Positions 18,732 through 26,899 of a DNA stretch of 64,000 nt are shown here, piece by piece; within the stretch, counting starts at the first letter, position 1; each line of letters opens with the position of its first letter. Location: contig CALXHG010000001.1 of assembly GCA_944388045.1 (NCBI GenBank), forward strand, positions 62,001-126,000, read 5' to 3'. The notes beneath the pieces were generated by a model. It saw only the letters and a list, made by a program, of their open reading frames with translations, was not told the DNA's origin and did not search any database. The translations under genes were made by a program, and so were the position numbers. This DNA comes from an uncultured Clostridia bacterium (lineage in GTDB: Bacteria; Bacillota; Clostridia; TANB77; CAG-508).

Positions 18732-19445
18732 TTATTGTATTTCAATTAATCCGCCATAGTCTATTAAATCTTGATTTCTAAATTCTATTATTTCTTTTTG
18801 TTTTTTATTAATAAATTTTCTTATTTCTTCATTTTCATCTATTTTGTTTAAATCTCCAAAAACAATTATTTTATTGCCAATTTTTGAAATACATCCTCCT
18901 ATAAATCCTCTTTTATTGCTATAATTGTTTTCTTTTAGCAATTTTATGTCTAATTTTTTACTTATATATAATGTATCTATTCCATGAAATGTTAAAATTT
19001 TATATAATCCTTTATCTGTTACTATTGCTGAATTATCATCTATTACTGCTATTGAACAATTTGTATATCCTTGTGATGTATTTATTAGCTCATATCCTTG
19101 ATTAATTAATTGTTGTTTTAAAATACTGTCTGTATAATCTAAACTATGAATTGCTTTTTTCCCTATTATACATACATTATATTTAATATCTTCTGGATAA
19201 TTTGCTTTAAGTTTTTCAGCTCCACATATTAGTTTTGTATTATGTTTTGAAATGCTTTCATATTGAGTTGGCTCTATAATTATTTGTTTCCCTACTTTGC
19301 AAGCAAATATGTCAACATGTGATGATATTTCTTCATATACGTCCTTTATTGCTCTTAGCTCTATTAGGTCATATCCCATTTCTTTTAGCTTTTGTTTTTC
19401 AATATCTCTCATCCTGTTATCTATAATTAAAGTTTTATTAGCCAT
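18732..19445 (-). CDS. DUF6873-type GME-fold protein
   Basis: 237 residues from ATG 19445, which has AAGGAAAT upstream; an in-frame ATG at 19466 has no site. The repeated pattern (IIDNRM.., VDIFACKVGKQIIIEP.., GYTNCSIAVIDDNSAIVTDKG.., FIGGCISKIGNKIIVFGDL) matches clostridial proteins annotated as GME-fold, related to guanidino-modifying enzymes (arginine deiminase superfamily). The conserved Cys/His catalytic set of true deiminases is not obvious, and the function is unknown. Confidence 0.7.
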   Translation of the reverse strand: MANKTLIIDNRMRDIEKQKLKEMGYDLIELRAIKDVYEEISSHVDIFACKVGKQIIIEPTQYESISKHNTKLICGAEKLKANYPEDIKYNVCIIGKKAIHSLDYTDSILKQQLINQGYELINTSQGYTNCSIAVIDDNSAIVTDKGLYKILTFHGIDTLYISKKLDIKLLKENNYSNKRGFIGGCISKIGNKIIVFGDLNKIDENEEIRKFINKKQKEIIEFRNQDLIDYGGLIEIQ

Positions 19446-19522
19446 TTTTATTTCCTTGTACAACAATATTTAGGTTTTTAATAAAGGATTTACCTATAAA
19501 CCTATTGCCATTTTTAGAATAA

Positions 19523-19545
19523 GAGATATGCTACAAACATATCTC
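19523..19545 (-). terminator. Hairpin after rbgA
   Basis: GAGATATG (19523-19530) and CATATCTC (19538-19545) are perfect arms around a 7-base loop, 15 bp beyond the rbgA stop. The minus-strand tail (TTATTC) is only moderately T-rich. Confidence 0.5.
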
Positions 19546-19559
19546 AATATCAATCTATT

Positions 19560-20477
19560 TTATGATATTTTCTCTAAAGTAATTTTTCCTAATTTTCCAC
19601 TTCTAAAATCTTCTAAAATAATTTTTGATGTTTTTTCATCATCAATTATTCCTCCAGAAGCTACGGCTCCTCTTTTTTTACCTATTAGTTGCATAATTTC
19701 ATAAATATTTTCATTTTCTAGTTGGTCTTGATTTAGTATCTCTTCTATTTGTTTTTCATCTAGTGAATATCTTTGAATTAAATTTTCTCTATAATTTTCT
19801 AATAAAAATTTGGTTAGGGAATAAGCAATCTCAGTTAGCTCTAATATGTCATCTTTAATTGTTCCTGTTATTGCTAAATTAATTCCAACTTTTTCACTTT
19901 CAAATTTTGGCCATAATACTCCTGGTGTATCAAGTAATTCAACTTTGTCATTTATTCTTATCCATTGTTTTTGTTTTGTAACACCTGGCTTATTTCCTAC
20001 TTCAGCAGATGTTTTTTTTGCTATTCTATTTATAAATGATGATTTTCCTACATTTGGAATTCCAACTATCATTACTCTTATTTTTCTGCCAATACGCCCT
20101 TTGTCAACTATTTTCTTTAAGTCCTCTTCCATTTCTTTTTGTATTAGTCTGATTGTTTCATTTATTCCTTTTCCTGATAAAGAGTCTACTAATAATACTT
20201 TTTGATTGTTTTTATTAAAATATTCAATCCATTTTTTATTTTCTTTTTCGTCTGCTAAATCATATTTATTTAATAAAATAATTTTCTTTTTATTTTGTGT
20301 TATTTGTTTTATATCTGGATTTTGACTTGATATTGGTATTCGTGCATCTAAAATTTCTATAACTATATCTACTAATTTTAAATCTTCCATTATTTGTCTT
20401 TTAGTTTTAGCCATATGTCCTGGGTACCAGTTGATGTTGATTTTGTGATAACTTTTTTCATCTTTTTCTTTATCCAT
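19560..20477 (-). CDS. rbgA: Ribosome biogenesis GTPase RbgA (YlqF)
   Basis: 305 residues. The GTPase motifs are circularly permuted as in the family: G4 NKYDLAD (about 69-75), then G1 GIPNVGKSS (about 139-147) and G3 DTPGV (about 178-182). The N-terminal NINWYPGHMAKTKRQI signature is diagnostic. RbgA is needed for late assembly of the 50S ribosomal subunit. The gene starts 14 bases after a serine recombinase gene that seems to be inserted immediately upstream, so the native promoter arrangement may have been altered. Confidence 0.95.
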   Translation of the reverse strand: MDKEKDEKSYHKININWYPGHMAKTKRQIMEDLKLVDIVIEILDARIPISSQNPDIKQITQNKKKIILLNKYDLADEKENKKWIEYFNKNNQKVLLVDSLSGKGINETIRLIQKEMEEDLKKIVDKGRIGRKIRVMIVGIPNVGKSSFINRIAKKTSAEVGNKPGVTKQKQWIRINDKVELLDTPGVLWPKFESEKVGINLAITGTIKDDILELTEIAYSLTKFLLENYRENLIQRYSLDEKQIEEILNQDQLENENIYEIMQLIGKKRGAVASGGIIDDEKTSKIILEDFRSGKLGKITLEKIS

Positions 20478-20491
20478 CTATGTTCACTCCT

Positions 20492-21721
20492 TTACTTGAA
20501 ATTTACGTCTATTTTGCCATTTTGAAATATAATTATACTATCTACATTTTTTAATAAAATATCTCTAGTTAAAGTATTTATTCTATTTCTTTTGAATCTT
20601 TTATTTAACTCTTCCAATACTATTTCAGCTAATTTGTCTTTCCTAATTGAGTGGCTTGTACATGAACCATTTCTTACGTATGATGTGCAATGGTAATACT
20701 CATAATTCTTTACTTTTCTTAATATAAAAGAACCTACACAATCTGAACATTTTAAAAATCTATAAAATAAATCTTTTTCTTTATTACTTCTAGCACATTT
20801 ATTCTTTTCAATTATTTCTTGCACTTTATCAAACTTATCTTTAGAAATAATTGGCTCATGATTATTTTTAGTTATTATCCATTCATCTTCGTTCGTAGAA
20901 ATTAGCTTATGAGTACGATAGTTTTCCACCTTCTTCTTTCCTTGAATCAAATCTCCTTCATATATTCTATCATTCAACATTTTATTTATCATTTTTGCAT
21001 TCCACTTTTTATCTATTTTTACATTTTCATCTTCTTGCTCTTTTTTCCTTTTATATGCAGAAGGTGTTAATACATTATTCTTATTTAATTCATCAGCTAT
21101 TTCACTTGCTGATTTTCCTTCTATTATACCATTAAATATTTCTATAACATACTTTGATGCAACTTTATCTATTATTAGCTTATGTTTATCTCTTGGATTT
21201 TTTAAATATCCATATGTAGCAGATGTCCCAATAAACTCTCCATTTAACCTTTTAGCTGTTAATGCACTTTTTACTTTTTTTGATATATCTTTTGCATATG
21301 CATCATTTAGTAAATTCTTGAATGGAACAATTAAGTTATCCATTGAATCTGGATTTTCAAAGCTATCTATATTTTCTATTACTGAAATGAATCTAATATT
21401 TAAAGCTGGAAAAATATTTTCAAAATACATATCTGCTTCTATATGGTTTCTTGCAAATCTAGATAAATCCTTTACAATTATACAATTAATCTTTTTATTT
21501 TTCATATCTTGTAATAATCTCTCAAATCCAGGTCTATTAAAATTAGTACCACTATATCCATCATCAATATAATAATCTACTAATTCTAAATCTTCTTTAC
21601 TACTAATGTATTGGTCTATTAATTCTCTTTGATTAACTATACTATTTGATTCTATATTTTCATTATCTTCTTTTGATAATCTTATATATCCTGCTACTTT
21701 CCAATTTGATATTTTAATCAC
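20492..21721 (-). CDS. Serine recombinase (short form)
   Basis: 409 residues. The resolvase domain at about 7-150 has nucleophile Ser in GYIRLSKEDN, plus IIVKDLSRFARN. The recombinase domain is at about 165-265 (GYLKNPRDKHKLIID, KMINKMLNDRIYEGDLIQGK), and the zinc ribbon at about 325-355 (LKCSDCVGSF.. and YHCTSYVRNGSC). The coiled coil that normally follows is almost absent: the protein goes from LEELNKRFKRNRINT directly to the usual end LTRDILLKNVDSIIIFQNGKI. It is therefore about 100 residues shorter than most relatives. It ends 14 bp before rbgA and begins 7 bp after the protease gene. It may be a natural variant or a deletion derivative. Confidence 0.88.
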   Translation of the reverse strand: MIKISNWKVAGYIRLSKEDNENIESNSIVNQRELIDQYISSKEDLELVDYYIDDGYSGTNFNRPGFERLLQDMKNKKINCIIVKDLSRFARNHIEADMYFENIFPALNIRFISVIENIDSFENPDSMDNLIVPFKNLLNDAYAKDISKKVKSALTAKRLNGEFIGTSATYGYLKNPRDKHKLIIDKVASKYVIEIFNGIIEGKSASEIADELNKNNVLTPSAYKRKKEQEDENVKIDKKWNAKMINKMLNDRIYEGDLIQGKKKVENYRTHKLISTNEDEWIITKNNHEPIISKDKFDKVQEIIEKNKCARSNKEKDLFYRFLKCSDCVGSFILRKVKNYEYYHCTSYVRNGSCTSHSIRKDKLAEIVLEELNKRFKRNRINTLTRDILLKNVDSIIIFQNGKIDVNFK

Positions 21722-21728
21722 TCCTTTT

Positions 21729-22544
21729 TTAACTCATATCTTTCATAAAGTCTTCAAGTTCTTTAATTCTAACTGCTTTAACTACAATTCCTAAATTATT
21801 TGGTATTTGAATAATAGCTTTTGGATTAGTTGGAATATTTTCAAACACAACACTTCCTGTACTAGTATGTTGTGGTCCACCATATAATAATCCTAATAGT
21901 TTACATCTAGATCCGAAAAAAGTAGTATTTCCTTGTGTATATGAAGATTCATTACAAAAGAAAATTGGCGATCCACTAGATCCTGGAAAACAAGCCATAT
22001 CAATTAAAAATTCTTTTTTACCATTATAATCAAATTTTAAGTGTGTAGAAGTTATGCCTTTTCGAATTATTGGTTTATTATTATAAGAATCCTCAAGTCC
22101 ATTAGGATATCCAATCATAATAATATCTTCCATTGCAGAACAATCTTTAACTTCATCTTCGTTTATTATTAAATCTGTTCCAAGCTTTCCACGATACAAC
22201 CTGACTTTATATTCCTGACTATAACTATCTAATGAAGCTATTGGTATTGCACACAGGTCAACACCATTATCAGGATGATCAATTATGTTAAATTCATCAA
22301 GAGTTATTGTAAATCTTTGTTGATCTAAAGGATTATTATTTTGGTCAGCCTTACATACAGAAAAAATAATTTTTTTAGCATCTTTCACAACATGTTTGTT
22401 AGTAATAATTACAGGTTGGCATGTGCCTTTTTCCAAATTTTCATTAAAATTCATAAAAAAACCTGTACCAGTTGCAATTTTCGTTTCATCAATGATATTT
22501 ATTATCTTTGTAGTACAATAAATCAATTGTTCTGATAGTTGCAT
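21729..22544 (-). CDS. Trypsin-like serine protease (S1 family)
   Basis: 271 residues. The catalytic triad is visible: His in IITNKHVV (about residue 50), Asp in DNGVDLCAIP (about 95) and Ser in FPGSSGSPIF (about 193, GxSGSP). There is no signal peptide, transmembrane segment or PDZ domain, so it is a cytoplasmic S1 protease rather than an HtrA housekeeping protein. Stand-alone cytoplasmic trypsin-like proteases are common as effectors or switches in bacterial conflict systems. Here it sits in a minus-strand cluster with SWIM and KilA-N genes and a serine recombinase. The defence role is inferred from context. Confidence 0.88.
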   Translation of the reverse strand: MQLSEQLIYCTTKIINIIDETKIATGTGFFMNFNENLEKGTCQPVIITNKHVVKDAKKIIFSVCKADQNNNPLDQQRFTITLDEFNIIDHPDNGVDLCAIPIASLDSYSQEYKVRLYRGKLGTDLIINEDEVKDCSAMEDIIMIGYPNGLEDSYNNKPIIRKGITSTHLKFDYNGKKEFLIDMACFPGSSGSPIFFCNESSYTQGNTTFFGSRCKLLGLLYGGPQHTSTGSVVFENIPTNPKAIIQIPNNLGIVVKAVRIKELEDFMKDMS

Positions 22545-22578
22545 TTTATATCACGTCCTTTTTTCTAATAATATCTTA

Positions 22579-23025
22579 TTAATATAGATTTCTTTTTACA
22601 AAATCATTATATATCCATTCAGGTCCGTAATCAAAAACTTGAATTAATTCTTCAATCAATTCTTGCTTTGACATTCTATTTAAGTATTTAATTGCTTTGT
22701 CATATTCCTCTTCTTGCTCTTTTTCATACTCTTCTTGTAATCGATTTTGTTCTTCTTCAAAACTAACTGCCTCATTTGGAAAAGCAGTAAAATATGTTGC
22801 AACTATATGCTTACATATTATTCTTTTCCCATTAGCTAAGGGACAATTACATGAAGATTTCCTAGGATGTTCAATATCCAAATGGACATTGTAATTATTG
22901 GTTCCTTTTACAAAGCTTGAATACTCATTTTCATTTATTTTATTCAATTCAACAACCCTTTTTTCTTTATAATAATCTAACCCCCTCCAACATGAATTAC
23001 CACTAGCTAAAGATATTATTCCCAT
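22579..23025 (-). CDS. SWIM zinc-finger protein
   Basis: 148 residues from ATG 23025, which has GAGGAG upstream; the ATG at 23049 lacks one. The SWIM motif SCNCPLANGKRIICKHIVA (CxC...CxH) lies at about 57-75. It is followed by an acidic, coiled, Glu-rich stretch (about 88-115) and a C-terminal helical part. SWIM domains bind nucleic acid or mediate protein contacts. Its start overlaps the KilA-N stop by 5 bases on the minus strand (TAA within 23030-23032), so the two genes are translationally coupled. The function in this cluster is unknown. Confidence 0.85.
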   Translation of the reverse strand: MGIISLASGNSCWRGLDYYKEKRVVELNKINENEYSSFVKGTNNYNVHLDIEHPRKSSCNCPLANGKRIICKHIVATYFTAFPNEAVSFEEEQNRLQEEYEKEQEEEYDKAIKYLNRMSKQELIEELIQVFDYGPEWIYNDFVKRNLY

Positions 23026-23029
23026 AACT

Positions 23030-23875
23030 TTACTCCTCTTTATTTCCATTTCCTAATAATTTTATTTTTTCGGCATTATTAAGTATATTTAATTGATACT
23101 TTGCAATTTCACTTAATGTTTCAAATCTTTCCTCTTTACTTTTTCCTTCTTTAATTAATTCTGCATTATGTGATTCTAAATTAGATAATACTGTTAATTC
23201 ATTAATTGTTGCATAATCTCTAACATTAGATGTTTTTGCTAAATCAGGATTAAGTTCTCTCCATTTTTTAGCCGTTGTATTAAATACTGCAACATTCAAA
23301 ACATCTGCTTCTTCAGCATACTTTAACCATTCTCTATTTTTATAAAAATCATTATCTGGCAATATATAATTTTTAATTGCATCAGTATGTATCAAATAAT
23401 TGTTTTTGGTTAGTATTCTTTTTACATCCCATTCTCTATTCTGATTTTCTAACTCCTTTAATCTCTCAAATTCCTTTATTAAATACAATTTAAAAACGGG
23501 ACTAATTGCTGATGCAAATTCAAATGCAATATCTTTATGTGCATATGTTCCACCATATTTTCCACGCTTTGAATATATTCCAATCGCATTTGTTTTATCA
23601 CACCATTCAGTAACACTTAATGTAAATGTATGAAGTCCTGCACTTTTTCTAAACCCGTCGAATTCGACGGAATTAAAATTTGGATTATAAATTGACTCCC
23701 ATGTTCCTAAAAATTCCAAAGTGATTCTATTTCTTAACCAATTTCTTATAATGTCGTCTGCTTTTGACTTTCCTTCCTTATATTTTCCGAAATCAGAAAT
23801 ACAAATATAATCATTATCATTTACATTAGCTATATTTACTTTAATATTTTGAACTTCAATAATTTTATTATTCAT
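23030..23875 (-). CDS. KilA-N domain protein
   Basis: 281 residues. The N-terminal KilA-N domain at about 18-140 (YICISDFGKYKEGKSKADDIIRNWLRN.., TFTLSVTEWCDKTNAIGI..., YAHKDIAFEFASAISPVFKLYLIKEFERL) is the DNA-binding fold of phage and viral regulators. The C-terminal part (about 150-281) is helical and resembles the partner domains seen in phage antirepressors. It is the first gene of a four-gene minus-strand cluster (KilA-N, SWIM, protease, recombinase) and is the likely transcriptional controller. Confidence 0.88.
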   Translation of the reverse strand: MNNKIIEVQNIKVNIANVNDNDYICISDFGKYKEGKSKADDIIRNWLRNRITLEFLGTWESIYNPNFNSVEFDGFRKSAGLHTFTLSVTEWCDKTNAIGIYSKRGKYGGTYAHKDIAFEFASAISPVFKLYLIKEFERLKELENQNREWDVKRILTKNNYLIHTDAIKNYILPDNDFYKNREWLKYAEEADVLNVAVFNTTAKKWRELNPDLAKTSNVRDYATINELTVLSNLESHNAELIKEGKSKEERFETLSEIAKYQLNILNNAEKIKLLGNGNKEE

Positions 23876-23959
23876 GCATACTCACCTCTTTTTTATATAA
23901 AATGTAATAATCTTTTTTGAAGAAATGTTGATTTTTCAATACTTTGAGCTTGGGTTTTC

Positions 23960-24037
23960 TTAAATACCCCTATACCATAATATAACAGCATGTGCGAAAT
24001 TTTTATTCTCATTTTTTTTATTCTCTTTTTTTTGCAT
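23960..24037 (-). CDS. Possible 25-residue leader ORF
   Basis: AAGGAAGTGATTTA precedes ATG 24037, which opens MQKKENKKNENKNFAHAVIL and stops at 23960. The ribosome site is good and it lies just after a -10-like TATAAT (minus strand, about 24085-24080). It may be a leader peptide for the KilA-N cluster or a remnant of something longer. Confidence 0.3.
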   Translation of the reverse strand: MQKKENKKNENKNFAHAVILWYRGI

Positions 24038-24157
24038 TAAATCACTTCCTTATATTCGTTTTTTATACAATTCTTGTCTATTATATCATAATTATGCTTT
24101 TTAATAAAGTCAATTGCCGAATTACCTATGATTTTTTTGTTTTGGGGATTTCCTAAG

Positions 24158-24253
24158 ATTTCAATATTTCTAGACACTTATATATAATTTTATTAGAATT
24201 AAACTTGTTTATTGTATTTACATTTTAATACTTTTTATTTTTAAATTCAATAT
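24158..24253 (+). repeat. Left long inverted repeat arm
   Basis: It begins ATTTCAATATTTC, with a short insertion (TAGACAC) relative to the right arm, then follows the right arm's reverse complement almost base for base through AAATTCAATATT. Confidence 0.75.
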
Positions 24254-24354
24254 TATTAATATTAATATTTTTGTATGTGTGTCAATGATATGAAACAAGT
24301 TATTATAAGTTTTTAGTAATATATTGAATTTACTTCTTTTAAACTATCATTAAT

Positions 24355-25085
24355 TCTCTTCTTTTATCTTGGCATTAAATAACCTAATACTACCATTGGA
24401 ATTCTATTAGATTTTTTTAGATATTCTGCTCCTTGTTTCTTTAAATCTTCAAAACTATAAAACTTTAAATATCTATAAAAATCTATTATTATCATTTCTA
24501 TGACTACTTTCTACTTTTCCATTATGCTCTGTTGTTCTTGGTCTTATCTTATGATGCTTTATTTTTAACTTCTTTAATAATTTTTATAATTGGTGTTCTC
24601 TCTTTATATCTTCTTTATTATATGTGAATTCCAGTCCATTATCCGTTTGAATTTCTCTTGTTTTATATCAATAATATCTAATACATCTTTGGATAAAATT
24701 TACTGTATTTTTTCTGTATGTTCCTCATTCCAATATAAATATCTTTCTCTAGTTGCTTCATCTATACATGTATATTGATAAAATCTATCGTCCTTTGGCA
24801 CGTTTTTTTGTCTTACATTCATTTGGTACATATTTCACATCTATTTGCCACTTTTTTCCAATTTTTTTGGTGTATGATATTCTTTATCTTGTCTTTTTCT
24901 ATATTTCATTTAATGTTATATGTGGATTTCTTCTTATTAAATCTTTTATCAATTTAATTTCTTTTTCTTCATGTTCTCTTGTTTTCTTTTTATATGGTAA
25001 ATATCTCTTTATATTTTTTTGATTTTGTGTTACAATATCCATATATGATTCAGGTTCTTTCGTATAATTTGTTTTTTTGTCAATT
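24355..25085 (-). pseudogene. IS481-like (rve/DDE) transposase relic
   Basis: Translation of the minus strand with frameshifts and stops yields consecutive DDE transposase motifs: KKWQIDVKYVPNECK (first D), DRFYQYTCIDEATRERY, IQTDNGLEF (second D), then IRPRTTEHNGKVESSHR (E), and a tail resembling KKSNRIPMVVLGYL. At least four stops or frameshifts interrupt it, so it cannot act. The longest open pieces are short. Confidence 0.8.
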
Positions 25086-25180
25086 CAATTATACTACTTG
25101 AATCACTTTTTCTATTATTTTCATTTCACATCAATTGTAACACTACAATAAAGCTAAAATATTAATATTATAGCTTTATT

Positions 25181-25269
25181 AATATTGAATTTATAATAAA
25201 AAGTATTAAAATGTAAATACAATAAACAAGTTTAATTCTTATAAAATTATATATAAGAAATATTGAAAT
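25181..25269 (-). repeat. Right long inverted repeat arm
   Basis: Reverse complement of the left arm at 24158-24253, including AAATACAATAAACAAGTTTA. Just inside it AATAAAGCTA and TAGCTTTATT (about 25146-25180) form a 10-bp hairpin not preserved in the left arm. Confidence 0.75.
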
Positions 25270-25317
25270 ATTAGAAAATCGCAAAAGCCAAAAAGCAAAT
25301 AGTTTTCCTGCCAATTA

Positions 25318-25346
25318 TTGACAAAATGGAAATATTTTGATATATT
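25318..25346 (+). promoter_or_regulatory. Promoter of the gene at 25417
   Basis: Perfect -35 TTGACA (25318-25323), 17-base spacer (25324-25340) and -10 TATATT (25341-25346). It lies immediately outside the right repeat arm of the decayed insertion sequence and reads away from it. Confidence 0.7.
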
Positions 25347-25416
25347 TATATATCATAGCAGAACAAAGCTATTGTGTATAATAACTTTCGAGAAAAGTAC
25401 AAGAGGAGGAGCTCTA

Positions 25417-26139
25417 ATGATTGGATTTGATGAGCGTTTTTTGAAGCCAAAAGAATCTTATTTTTTCACAAAATACGACAAAAACTTTATTCTTGTTGAT
25501 ACATTGGAACTTGGATTTTATGACAATATCCTGAATTTTGAGTCAGATGATGAATCAATCCGGTTATTTATTAGTGCAGTAAAATTACTAAAGAACACAC
25601 TTAATGTTCATCCTTTTTACAAGCCAATTATGGATTTAACTGTAGATATGGATGGTAGATTTGTTATTTCACCTAATATGAATTTTCCTCTAGATTTATC
25701 TGTTGATCTTTGGGAGGAAGCAATAAAAAGGAAAATGCCTAAGTATTATGGATGCCCTTGGGTTTTGGGAGACCAATATCAATATTATGCATTCTTAGTT
25801 TACTTAATAAACAGAATGGTTAAGTTTGGCTGGAAACTTGAAGATGCCATAGATGCAGTGGTTAATAATTCCAATAAAATACGACAAAAAGAGCCTGTAC
25901 TTGGAATGACCACTAATTACGAGGAGTTTTTAGGTTTATACAATCTTACAGTTACAGCTAAATATTTGCGAAATGGTTCATTCTCAAATATTCATTATAT
26001 TAGTGCAGGTTACGGAAAACATGATGATACTCATTCATTGGCAGACTTAAGGCCATATATTATTGAAGATTCCATAATATATGGTTCACGGCGTAGTGGG
26101 GAATATTTCACAGTACCGTGGATTGTACTTGAAATATAA
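25417..26139 (+). CDS. Unrecognised 240-residue protein
   Basis: ATG 25417 (MIGFDERFLKPKESYFF) has AGGAGGAG upstream; an in-frame ATG at 25318 lies inside the -35 and is not a real start. The protein looks globular, rich in aromatic residues and Asp, with no signal or membrane segment. Features are YYGCPWVLGDQYQYYAFLVYL (about 110-130) and a C-terminus RRSGEYFTVPWIVLEI. No family is recognised. It has its own strong promoter and a very strong terminator, making it a stand-alone cargo gene. Codon use looks less AT-biased than its neighbours by eye, hinting at acquisition. Confidence 0.75.
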   Translation: MIGFDERFLKPKESYFFTKYDKNFILVDTLELGFYDNILNFESDDESIRLFISAVKLLKNTLNVHPFYKPIMDLTVDMDGRFVISPNMNFPLDLSVDLWEEAIKRKMPKYYGCPWVLGDQYQYYAFLVYLINRMVKFGWKLEDAIDAVVNNSNKIRQKEPVLGMTTNYEEFLGLYNLTVTAKYLRNGSFSNIHYISAGYGKHDDTHSLADLRPYIIEDSIIYGSRRSGEYFTVPWIVLEI

Positions 26140-26165
26140 TATTTTATATCTCGAAATAGTAAGAA

Positions 26166-26203
26166 AATAAGGTGAGTATTGCGTTTGCAATCCTCACCTT
26201 ATT
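26166..26203 (+). terminator. Strong terminator after the gene at 25417
   Basis: AATAAGGTGAG (26166-26176) pairs with CTCACCTTATT (26193-26203), and the inner ATTGC/GCAAT extends the stem. It is a 38-base near-perfect hairpin. Confidence 0.85.
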
Positions 26204-26204
26204 T

Positions 26205-26223
26205 ATATGATTCAGAATCATAT
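26205..26223. repeat. 19-bp perfect palindrome
   Basis: ATATGATTC, A, GAATCATAT. It sits directly beyond the terminator hairpin and touches the stop of the ParA relic. It could be an operator or a partition-type site left from the decayed operon. Confidence 0.5.
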
Positions 26224-26403
26224 TAAATAGTATATAACATTTCTAAAGCTGATAAATCCAAACAAGTTGTTAAATCTCCTTATGAATCTGCATCGATAAG
26301 TAATACTTTTTTCCTTCTTTTCCAAGTGCTACACCTAAAGAAAAAGTGGTAGTTTTTTACCAACTCTACCTTTCCGATTTGCTATAGCAATAAACTTACT
26401 CAG
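26223..26403 (-). pseudogene. ParA-family ATPase relic (N-terminal fragment)
   Basis: On the minus strand, after AGGAGAAAATAA, a CTG (ATG expected) opens LSKFIAIANRKGRVGK, which is the deviant Walker A region of ParA (normally NRKGGVGKTTTS). A frameshift follows, then ALGKEGKKVLLIDADS, a TAA where Gln is expected, and GDLTTCLDLSALEML. The fragment covers about the first 60 residues of ParA and then ends. It has a lost start codon, small indels, a nonsense codon and a truncation, so it is dead. Confidence 0.8.
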
Positions 26404-26899
26404 TTATTTTCTCCTGACTCTGTATTATATGAACATATTCATTTTTTTCTTCTTTTAAACATTGTATATAATCAAATACAGATTCATCTAAAGCAATTAA
26501 TATTGTATCTATATCTATATTGTTAGAGTTATATGGCTTTTATTCTAATAATAATCCATTTACTAAAACCATATCTTCCATTTCTAATATAACATAATCT
26601 TCTAATTCTATATCATCTTCGAATAAGAAACAATATGGTGGCTCATTTAAAATATTATAAACAACATTCATTAATTCTGTAACAGCAACTAGATATTGTT
26701 CATTTACAAAGTCCTCTAGCTTTTCATTTTTATACAAGCTAATCTTTTCTTTAACATCTCTAATATCTAATACTCTCTTTGTTGCATATAATAAAATCTT
26801 TTTTAATAAAAATTTTTCTTCAGTTTCATATATCATTTTTTGCACATTATATACTTTTCTTAATTCTTCTTTTGAAATTTCTAAATTATCTTCTTTCAT
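26396..26899 (-). pseudogene. Unknown protein upstream of parA, split by an in-frame stop
   Basis: ATG 26899 opens a 119-residue frame (MKEDNLEISKEELRKVYNVQ..., to NGLLLE) ending at TAA 26540-26542. The same frame continues open for 47 more codons to TAA 26396-26398 (..DTILIALDESVFDYIQCLKEE..), which overlaps the ParA start exactly as in a coupled operon. The 26540 stop is therefore probably a nonsense mutation in a 167-residue gene. The helical acidic product has no recognised family. If the 119-residue form is functional it would be an independent short gene. Confidence 0.55.

Larger units (their letters stand above)
24141..25286. mobile_element. Decayed insertion sequence with very long inverted repeats
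   Basis: A DDE transposase relic is flanked by long inverted repeats. The left arm (24158-24253) matches the reverse complement of the right arm (25181-25269) over about 90 positions with few differences; the shared core contains AAACTTGTTTATTGTATTTA. Weaker similarity extends outward to about 24141 and 25286, and inward to TGTGTCAATGATATGAAA on the left and its counterpart around 25120-25143 on the right. The arms are much longer than in ordinary IS481/IS3-type elements. It separates the KilA-N cluster from the gene at 25417. Confidence 0.7.

Noticed and set aside
24590-25022. Plus-strand ORFs of 60-89 codons in the decayed IS
   Set aside because: They are antisense to the transposase relic, Phe/Leu/Ile-rich, and have no ribosome site.
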